Shown: piece after piece, positions 1-4,961 of the stretch
Position numbering within the stretch: the stretch's first letter is position 1
Layout: every line of letters begins with the position of its first letter
Assembly: GCA_035632955.1 (NCBI GenBank)
Contig: DASQFU010000031.1
Coordinates: forward strand, 1 to 11,100
Length of the DNA stretch: 11,100 nucleotides
Source: DASQFU01 sp035632955
GTDB lineage: Bacteria; Eisenbacteria; RBG-16-71-46
Direction: 5' to 3'
Notes under the pieces: model-generated
Databases searched by the model: none
What the model was told of the DNA's origin: nothing
The model's input: the letters and a program-made list of their open reading frames with translations, nothing else
Made by a program: the position numbers and the translations under genes

Positions 1-2
1 CC

Positions 3-131
3 TACGCGCCGAAGGGGTGCATCGCACAGGCGTGGTCGGTCGGCGAGACACTGCGCGTCTGGCACCTGCTGAGCGAGAGACGATCGGCGCCGCGCAAGGC
101 GCGCCAGAAGCGAGTGGAAGTCACGGTCTAG
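3..131 (+). CDS. Glycogen debranching enzyme (amylo-alpha-1,6-glucosidase), C-terminal end only
   Basis: Only the last 42 codons are in the window; the gene begins to the left. The open frame contains GCIAQAWSVGETLR, close to the GC-x-AQAWSV-x-E-x-LR signature at the C-terminus of bacterial and archaeal glycogen debranching enzymes (GDE C-terminal, GH133-type (alpha/alpha)6 barrel). These enzymes hydrolyse alpha-1,6 branch points of glycogen in the cytoplasm. The segment after the signature is a basic tail rich in Arg and Lys, ending at TAG 129-131. The gene converges on the minus-strand cupin gene with only 33 bp between the stop codons. The assignment rests on one short motif, so the family is likely but the exact substrate is not established. 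Confidence 0.72.
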   Translation, partial: YAPKGCIAQAWSVGETLRVWHLLSERRSAPRKARQKRVEVTV

Positions 132-142
132 CGCTGGCCGCG

Positions 143-157
143 GCGCGCCGGGCGCGC
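143..157. terminator. GC hairpin between convergent genes, possible bidirectional terminator
   Basis: Perfect 6-bp inverted repeat GCGCGC (143-148) and GCGCGC (152-157) with a 3-nt CGG loop. It lies in the 33-bp gap between the stop of the debranching enzyme and the stop of the cupin gene. Its position suits a bidirectional transcription end. There is no T-tract on either strand, so it is not a classical intrinsic terminator, and such GC-only hairpins are frequent by chance at this base composition. Confidence 0.3.
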
Positions 158-164
158 TCCTGCG

Positions 165-542
165 TCAGTCGCCGGTCGGGACGATTCCCGCGCCCTCGAC
201 CATCAGCATCACGGTCCGCTCGGGCGCGCGCGTGCGGTGCACGACTCCGCGTGGCACCGTGAAGCCCTGTCGCGCGGACAGCTCGACCGATCGATCTTCG
301 AGATCGACGATGAGCTTGCCCTCGACCACGTAGAAGAACTCGTCCTCGTCGTCGTGCTGGTGCCAGTGATACTCACCCTCCACGACGCCGAGCCGCACGA
401 CCGAGTCGTTGACCCGGCACAACGTCTGGTTGAACCAGCGGTCCGTGCAGGCTTCCGCCAGGACGCGAACGTCGATGCGCTCGAGCGCTCCGAACCGAAC
501 GTCGAGGCGGGTGACGTATGGATAGTCCTTGGGGTCGGTCAT
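165..542 (-). CDS. Small single-domain cupin protein
   Basis: Encodes 125 residues forming one cupin beta-barrel. Motif 1 is visible as H61-x-H63-x4-E68-x6-G75 and motif 2 as G93-x3-P97-x-G99-x2-H102. This supplies the full His/His/Glu/His metal-binding set, so metal binding and either catalysis or ligand sensing are plausible. The substrate cannot be read from the sequence; small cupins of this type include sugar isomerases, dioxygenases and binding proteins. There is no signal peptide, so it should be cytoplasmic. The ATG at 542 is preceded by GGAGA with 7-nt spacing (554-550), which supports this start. It is the last gene of the minus-strand group, 69 bp after the SulP remnant. The run of acidic residues after the first two His ligands (DDEDE, 64-68) is common in this cupin subgroup. 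Confidence 0.85.
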   Translation of the reverse strand: MTDPKDYPYVTRLDVRFGALERIDVRVLAEACTDRWFNQTLCRVNDSVVRLGVVEGEYHWHQHDDEDEFFYVVEGKLIVDLEDRSVELSARQGFTVPRGVVHRTRAPERTVMLMVEGAGIVPTGD

Positions 543-611
543 GGCAGGGTCTCCGGGTGTCGAGGCTGTAACGAGGATGCTGAAACGGGCGGCGAAGCGC
601 CACGCGACGGC

Positions 612-1006
612 TCATGCGCTCTGGCGGTTCTCCTGGTGGACGACGTGGGCGCGCGCGAGCGCCGCCTCGAAGCTCGCGCAGATGTTCGCGTCGCCGAGAT
701 GCTCGTGGAAGTCGGCGCGTCGCATGAGGCGCGCCGGCTGCTCGCGCATGTCGCAGACGATCAGCGTGCGCCCGGTCGCCTGGAGCTGATCGGCGAGGTC
801 TTCGAGCGCCCGCAGTCCGGTCGCGTCGATCGCTGTCATGTTGCGCAGCCCGGCCTCCGGCGGGACGCCGACGAGATCGCGAACGCCAGCGCGAGCGGCA
901 GAGCCACCAGACCCACGGTGACGCCGGCCAGCAGATCGGCGCGGAACGTCCGAGGGTCGTAACCGCGCAGCGACAGAACCGACTTGGGAAGCCAGTCCTG
1001 GACGAT
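612..1006 (-). pseudogene. Collapsed SulP-family anion transporter: N-terminus joined directly to the end of the STAS domain
   Basis: Reading leftwards from 1006, the frame gives DWLPKSVLSLRGYDPRTF, then RADLLAGVTVGLVALPLA and LAFAI, the typical cytoplasmic N-terminus and first membrane segment of SulP transporters. Near 875 the frame breaks by one base: 5 nt lie between the Ile and Gly codons where SulP proteins have 6. In the next frame GVPPEAGL follows, the usual continuation, but it runs straight into RNMTAIDATGLRALEDLA, the middle of a C-terminal STAS domain, and continues to the stop at 612. From family size, about 430 residues are missing, including nearly the whole membrane domain and the first half of STAS. 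No ATG, GTG or TTG start fits; an ATC at 1006-1004 overlaps the uridine kinase stop as TGATC, where a TGATG overlap would be expected. The 75-residue STAS piece (839-612) has its own ATG but no well-placed ribosome site. It cannot transport anions; translation of the STAS fragment is possible but unproven. Confidence 0.82.
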
Positions 1007-1671
1007 CAGCGGACTCGAGCCTCCGTCCCCGCGGGGATTGGCTCGACGCCGCGCTCGCGCAACAGCTCGCGGATCTTGGTCTTCACCAGATCGATCGCGA
1101 CCTGATTGTGGCCGCCTTCGGGAATGATCACGTCGGCGTAGCGCTTGGAGGAGTCCACGAACTGCAGGTGCATCGGCCGCACGCTCTCTTCGTATTGGCG
1201 GATGATGCTGTCCACCGAGCGGCCGCGCTCGACCAGATCGCGCCGCAAGCGCCGGATGAACCGGACGTCGGGATCGGCGTCGATGAACAGCTTGATGTCC
1301 ATCAGGCCGCGCAGCTCGGGGTCGACGAAGATCAGGATGCCCTCGAGCACGATCACCAGGTGATCCGCGATCCGGCGCGTCTCCGGCAAACGCCGGTGCT
1401 CGGCGTAGTCGTAAATGGGTTGCTCGACCGCGCGTCCCTCCAGCAGCTCACGGATGTGGCGGCGCAGCAGATCGTTGTCGAACGCGTCGGGATGATCGAA
1501 GTTGCGCGCTTCGCGGTCGCGGAAGGGAATGTCGTCGAGGTTCTTGTAGTAAGAATCCTGGTCGACGATGACGACCTTGTCGGAGCCCAGCTCGCGGACG
1601 ATGGTGCGCGCGACCAGGGTCTTGCCCGAACCCGATCCGCCGGCGATGCCGATCAGGATGCGCCGCGCCAT
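1006..1671 (-). CDS. udk: Uridine kinase (uridine/cytidine kinase)
   Basis: Encodes 221 residues, the normal length for bacterial uridine kinase, which phosphorylates uridine and cytidine to UMP and CMP in the cytoplasm (pyrimidine salvage). The P-loop GGSGSGKT lies at residues 11-18. The DQDSYYK block at 37-43 carries the expected catalytic Asp (D39) and base-contacting Tyr residues. RNFDHPDAFD corresponds to the conserved NxDHPxAxD nucleoside-binding block, and LEGILIF and the Arg-rich lid segment RFIRRLRRDLVERGR follow in family order. The ATG at 1671 sits directly before the conserved ARRILIGIAGGSG start. No strong Shine-Dalgarno is seen, and the next in-frame codons upstream give no start. 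It begins 35 bp after the M16 gene stop, suggesting co-transcription, and its TGA overlaps the presumed start of the SulP remnant. Confidence 0.95.
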   Translation of the reverse strand: MARRILIGIAGGSGSGKTLVARTIVRELGSDKVVIVDQDSYYKNLDDIPFRDREARNFDHPDAFDNDLLRRHIRELLEGRAVEQPIYDYAEHRRLPETRRIADHLVIVLEGILIFVDPELRGLMDIKLFIDADPDVRFIRRLRRDLVERGRSVDSIIRQYEESVRPMHLQFVDSSKRYADVIIPEGGHNQVAIDLVKTKIRELLRERGVEPIPAGTEARVR

Positions 1672-1706
1672 GAGATGCGCACCGTAGCATCGCGTCTCGG
1701 GCAGGG

Positions 1707-3080
1707 TCAACGCACTGGCAGGTTCCCCGGCGTGAACAGCAGGCGCACCTGGTTCGATGGATCCCCGATGTAGGGCGCGATGAACTCGACCGTGCCCGCG
1801 GACTCGAGCTCCAGCCGTCGCAGATAGTCCTCCCAGAACGCTTCCCCCATCCACAGCGTGCGCGCCGCCGCGCCGGTCGCCAGCGTGTGGAGCGCCGGCG
1901 ATTCGGTCTTCGCGCGCTCGAGCAGCTTGGGCGAGAGCGGAGCTCCGAACTGCCAGATCAGCCCGTCCCGCAATCGCTCGTAGACGTTCGTATTCACGAT
2001 CGAGGAGCGCAGCCGGGTGACGAGCGCATCGAACGTGACCGCGAGCCCGTCGGTGTCCGGATCCGTGTCGTTGGCCGGCGGAAAGAACAGCGCCAGCTCC
2101 GGTGCGCCGAACAGCGAGTAGCGGAAGCGCGAGATCAGTGGCGCCGGATCGCCCCACACGTCCTTGCACAAGCCGCCGAGCACCAGCGTGCCGACATAGA
2201 AGCTCGGGTGAAGCGAGTCGTCGACCGCGGGCGCGATCACGGCGATCACGCCGACAGGCTTGTCGAGATCGGTCCGCTTCATGACGCGCGCGCGGGGACT
2301 CAGGACCGGCGCCGGCATCTCGGCAATCGGCGATCCCGCCGGCACATTGCCGAACAGGCTCTGCACGATCGCTCGAAGATCGACGCCTTCGAGGTTCCCG
2401 GCCACGCTCAGCACCGCGTTGGCCGGCACGTAGAGCTTGGCGAGACGATCGCGGATCTCCTTGACGGTGGCTCGCTCGAAGCCCTTGCCGCCAGCCTTGC
2501 GCACCATGAGCTGATCGTCGCCGTGCAGTCCGAGCTCGCGAACCTGTTGGTACAGCGACTGGCTGGGAGGCCCGAAATAGCGCTCGGCCAGTTGGGCTTT
2601 CATGCTCGCGACCGTCTGCTTGAGCGCGACGCGATCCACATTCACGCCTCGCAGCCGCGCGGCAAACTGGCTCAGGACGCCCGGGAGCTGCTCCCGAGTG
2701 GCGACCTCGGCCAGCAGCGTGAAGTGGGTGGCGGTCTGGAGATCCCAGCCTTCGGCGCGCAGCTCGTCCATCTCCGCCAGCCGGCGCGCCGGCACGTCGC
2801 CCGCGGGGCCGGTGAACATCAACTCGGAAAGCAGCAGCGAGATGCCCTCGCGACCGGGCGGGTCGTTCGCGGTCCCGACGCGGAATCCCAGGGTGACCGC
2901 CGCCGCTCGGGCGCCCGGCACATGGCGGGTCGTGACGCGCAATCCATTGGCGAGCGTCCAGCGCTCGATGATGGTGCCGTCCGCGAGGGTGATGGAACCC
3001 GGGTCTTCGGCGGCTCGTGCCGGAGCCGAGGCCAGCGCCGCCAGGCAGGCGCCGAGCAGCCACAGCAAACGCAGCGTCAC
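1707..3080 (-). CDS. Exported M16-family peptidase homologue lacking the zinc-binding HxxEH motif
   Basis: Encodes 457 residues from a GTG start. Residues 1-24 form a signal peptide with a hydrophobic core (LRLLWLLGACLAAL) and an ARA|AED cleavage site, so it acts in the periplasm or at the envelope. The M16 fold is recognisable from LANGLRV, GFRVGTANDPPGREGI and YVPANAVLSVAGNLE. Where active members have HLLEH after G-I-A, this protein has LLLSE (residues 82-86). Both zinc His ligands and the catalytic Glu are replaced, so peptidase activity is not expected. Many M16 enzymes work as pairs of one active and one inactive subunit, and this looks like the inactive type; no active partner is in the window. 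The GTG at 3080 is chosen over an ATG at 3152 because GAGGA lies 6 nt upstream (3091-3087) and the signal peptide then starts cleanly. It is first in the minus-strand group. Confidence 0.85.
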   Translation of the reverse strand: MTLRLLWLLGACLAALASAPARAAEDPGSITLADGTIIERWTLANGLRVTTRHVPGARAAAVTLGFRVGTANDPPGREGISLLLSELMFTGPAGDVPARRLAEMDELRAEGWDLQTATHFTLLAEVATREQLPGVLSQFAARLRGVNVDRVALKQTVASMKAQLAERYFGPPSQSLYQQVRELGLHGDDQLMVRKAGGKGFERATVKEIRDRLAKLYVPANAVLSVAGNLEGVDLRAIVQSLFGNVPAGSPIAEMPAPVLSPRARVMKRTDLDKPVGVIAVIAPAVDDSLHPSFYVGTLVLGGLCKDVWGDPAPLISRFRYSLFGAPELALFFPPANDTDPDTDGLAVTFDALVTRLRSSIVNTNVYERLRDGLIWQFGAPLSPKLLERAKTESPALHTLATGAAARTLWMGEAFWEDYLRRLELESAGTVEFIAPYIGDPSNQVRLLFTPGNLPVR

Positions 3081-3086
3081 AGGAGA

Positions 3087-3091
3087 TCCTC
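3087..3091 (-). promoter_or_regulatory. Ribosome binding site deciding the M16 GTG start
   Basis: GAGGA on the minus strand, 6 nt before the GTG at 3080-3078. It makes that GTG the likely start rather than the in-frame ATG 72 bp upstream, which would add an unusual Pro-rich segment before the signal peptide. Confidence 0.65.
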
Positions 3092-3138
3092 GAACGAAGC
3101 AGGGGACGGGGAGCGTCCAGGATGGGAAGTGAACCGGG

Positions 3139-3168
3139 ATTGTAGGGGACACATTCGTGCGAGCACAA
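3139..3168 (-). promoter_or_regulatory. Candidate sigma70-type promoter for the minus-strand genes
   Basis: On the minus strand, TACAAT (3144-3139) matches the -10 consensus at five of six positions, and TTGTGC (3168-3163) is a partial -35 with an 18-bp spacer. Transcription would begin near 3132, leaving a leader of about 50 nt before the M16 GTG. The -35 overlaps the first copy of the GCGAGCA repeat. This is a motif match only. Confidence 0.45.
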
Positions 3169-3218
3169 ACCCGCGATCAGGCCGCGAGCAAGCCTGCGAG
3201 CACATTCGAGCGAGCACA
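3150..3218. repeat. Iterated GCGAGCACA element between divergent promoters
   Basis: The core GCGAGCA occurs four times on the plus strand, beginning at 3159, 3184, 3196 and 3210. Three copies extend to GCGAGCACA. Two longer units, CACATTCGTGCGAGCACA (3150-3167) and CACATTCGAGCGAGCACA (3201-3218), match at 17 of 18 bases and are 51 bp apart. The cluster occupies most of the space between the two divergent promoter candidates, overlapping the minus-strand -35 and stopping 4 bp before the plus-strand -35. That placement fits multiple binding sites for a regulator, which is inference. It does not code in any frame with known homology. Confidence 0.6.
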
Positions 3219-3222
3219 TACC

Positions 3223-3252
3223 TTGACCCGCGGTCCGCTCGATTCCTAGACT
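3223..3252 (+). promoter_or_regulatory. Candidate promoter giving a leaderless or near-leaderless isomerase mRNA
   Basis: TTGACC (3223-3228) matches the -35 consensus at five of six positions. TAGACT (3247-3252) matches the -10 at four of six and fits the TAnnnT form, with an 18-bp spacer. The -10 ends only 9 nt before the ATG at 3262, so transcription would start within a few bases of the start codon. No Shine-Dalgarno is present before that ATG, consistent with leaderless initiation. Confidence 0.5.
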
Positions 3253-3261
3253 GCGCAGATC

Positions 3262-3852
3262 ATGAGCGACATTCAGGAGTCGGAGGTACGGCGGCTGGTT
3301 CGTGACGCTGTTCAGCGCGCCCTCGGCCCGGAGACGCCCGCCGCCGCACCGGCGGCGCGCCCACCCGTCGCCGGCCCGCCGGTCGAGCGTACGGTCGCGA
3401 TCGGCTCCGATCACGCGGGCTTCGAGCTGAAGGAAGTCCTGAGGCGCTGGCTGGCCGAGGAGCTCGGCTGGTCCGTGCACGATTGCGGCACTCACTCGAC
3501 CGCCGCCGTGGACTATCCGGACTTCGCCGCGGCGGTGGCCCGCGAGGTCGCGAGCGGGCGTTCGGCGCGCGGCATCATCGTCGACGCGGCCGGGATCGGC
3601 TCGGCGATCGCCGCGAACAAGATTCCCGGTGCGCGCTGCGCCGTCTGTCACGACGACGTCACCGCCCGCAGCAGCCGCGAGCACAACGACGCCAACCTGA
3701 TGGCGCTCGGCGCCCGGGTCGTGCATCGCGGGCAGGCGTTGCGGCTCGCGCGGCTGTTCCTGACGACGCCGTTCGCCGGCGGCCGGCACGAGCGCCGGGT
3801 GCGCAAGATCATGGCGCTCGAGCCCGGCCCGGTCTCGGGCTCGCGCCCATGA
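3262..3852 (+). CDS. RpiB/LacAB-family sugar-phosphate isomerase with microcompartment-type N-terminal peptide
   Basis: Encodes 196 residues, about 45 longer than usual RpiB. Residues 1-21 can form an amphipathic helix (SEVRRLVRDAVQRALG), followed by a Pro/Ala linker to about residue 43. This architecture resembles encapsulation peptides of bacterial microcompartment cargo such as EutC and PduP. The isomerase domain shows SDHAG (49-53), DYPD (84-87), AANK, HNDAN (141-145) and the phosphate-binding pair R175/R179 in GGRHERRV. The family's catalytic loop CGTG is here DAAG (108-111), so the usual catalytic Cys is replaced by Asp. The normal RpiB reaction interconverts ribose 5-phosphate and ribulose 5-phosphate. 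The changed loop makes another pentose or hexose phosphate, or an alternative base, possible. Adenosine deaminase follows after 31 bp, which suits ribose released from nucleosides. No shell gene lies in this window. Confidence 0.85.
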   Translation: MSDIQESEVRRLVRDAVQRALGPETPAAAPAARPPVAGPPVERTVAIGSDHAGFELKEVLRRWLAEELGWSVHDCGTHSTAAVDYPDFAAAVAREVASGRSARGIIVDAAGIGSAIAANKIPGARCAVCHDDVTARSSREHNDANLMALGARVVHRGQALRLARLFLTTPFAGGRHERRVRKIMALEPGPVSGSRP

Positions 3853-3883
3853 CGGGGCGCGCGCGGCGGACCCGGGCGGCTCG

Positions 3884-4960
3884 ATGCGACTGACCGATCG
3901 CGTCCTCGAGCGCCTGCCGAAAGCCGACATCCACTGCCACCTGGACGGCTGCCTGCGGCCGAGAACCATGCTCGAGCTGGCCGAGGCTCAAGGCGTCGAG
4001 CTGCCCACCCACGATCTGCGCAAGCTCACGCGGCTGCTCCAGGCCGGCAAGCGGACGCGCAATCTCGGCGACTATCTCAAGATCTTCGATCTCACGTTGA
4101 GCGTCATGCAGGAGCGCGAGTCGCTCTATCGCGTCGCGCATGAACTGTGCGAGGACGCCGCGGCGGAGAACGTGCGGCACCTCGAGGTGCGTTACTCGCC
4201 GATCCTCCACCGCCGCCGCCGCCTGCCGCTGACCGACATCGTCGAGACCGTGGTCGCGGGCCTGGCCGACGCCGGCAAACGGCTCAAGGTCTCGACCGGC
4301 GTCATCATCTGCGGCATCCGCTCCATGAGCCCGCGAACCTCGGTGGTGCTGGCGGAGCTGGCGCTGGCCTACAAGGGCAAGGGTGTTCTGGCCTTCGATC
4401 TGGCGGGCCAGGAGAAGGACTATCCGGCCAAGGCGCACCGTGAGGCGTTCCGGATCATCCTCAAGAACAACGTCAACTCGACCGTGCACGCCGGCGAAGC
4501 GTTCGGGCCGGAGAGCATCTCGCAGGCGCTGCACTACTGCGGGGCGCACCGGATCGGCCACGGGACGCGGCTGCGCGAGGACCCGGATCTGATGCGCTAC
4601 GTCAACGATCACCGCATCCCGCTCGAGGTCTGCCTGTCGTCGAACGTGCAGACGCGGGCGGTGGCGAGCATTCGCCAGCATCCGTTCCACTTCTATTTCA
4701 AGCACGGCTTGCGCGTGACGCTCAACACCGACAGCCGGCTGATCTCGGCGACCACCGTCACCGAGGAGGTCGCGCTGGCCGCGCGGAACTTCCGCCTCAG
4801 CCCCTACGAGGTGAAGCGCATCATCATCAACGGATTCAAGAGCGCGTTCCTGCCCTACGCGCAGAAGGCGCGCGTGCTGCGGGAAGTGAACCTCGAGATC
4901 GACCGGATCTTCATGGAGGAGTTTCCGGCGGATTACGACCGCCGCGCGACGAGCATGTGA
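3884..4960 (+). CDS. add: Adenosine deaminase
   Basis: Encodes 358 residues, normal for adenosine deaminase, which converts adenosine and deoxyadenosine to inosine and deoxyinosine with a bound zinc ion in the cytoplasm. The metal and catalytic set is complete: H17 and H19 in KADIHCHLDG, H202 and E205 in HAGE, H226 in RIGHG, and D283 in NTD. LSSNVQT (251-257) is also typical. After the catalytic Asp the sequence is NTDSRLIS rather than the classical NTDDP; from memory, a related NTDNRLMS form occurs in actinobacterial adenosine deaminases, so this looks like subfamily variation rather than damage. The ATG at 3884 sits just before the conserved N-terminus and has only a weak purine-rich site upstream. 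The gene lies 31 bp after the isomerase and 1 bp before the next gene, supporting one transcript. Deamination of another purine nucleoside cannot be excluded. Confidence 0.93.
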   Translation: MRLTDRVLERLPKADIHCHLDGCLRPRTMLELAEAQGVELPTHDLRKLTRLLQAGKRTRNLGDYLKIFDLTLSVMQERESLYRVAHELCEDAAAENVRHLEVRYSPILHRRRRLPLTDIVETVVAGLADAGKRLKVSTGVIICGIRSMSPRTSVVLAELALAYKGKGVLAFDLAGQEKDYPAKAHREAFRIILKNNVNSTVHAGEAFGPESISQALHYCGAHRIGHGTRLREDPDLMRYVNDHRIPLEVCLSSNVQTRAVASIRQHPFHFYFKHGLRVTLNTDSRLISATTVTEEVALAARNFRLSPYEVKRIIINGFKSAFLPYAQKARVLREVNLEIDRIFMEEFPADYDRRATSM

Positions 4961-4961
4961 C

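Noticed and set aside
237..962. A 241-residue plus-strand open frame over the cupin and SulP remnant
   Set aside because: The opposite strand carries complete cupin motifs and clear SulP segments; this frame shows none.
3150..3218. CRISPR array
   Set aside because: Units are short, unevenly spaced and partly overlapping, with no uniform spacers and no cas genes. A regulatory repeat fits better.
1887..3305. A 472-residue plus-strand open frame opposite the M16 gene
   Set aside because: It is antisense to a gene with signal peptide and family motifs, has low-complexity basic composition and no recognisable motif.
1672..3969. A 987-residue minus-strand open frame extending uridine kinase upstream across the M16 gene and the isomerase
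   Set aside because: Only its last 221 residues resemble a protein family (uridine kinase). The rest is Arg/Ala/Gly-rich antisense or out-of-frame sequence covering well-supported genes, as expected at high GC.
4728..4751. Damaged active site in adenosine deaminase (NTDSR instead of NTDDP)
   Set aside because: The zinc-binding Asp is intact, and a similar NTDNR form is found in actinobacterial members, so it looks like subfamily variation.
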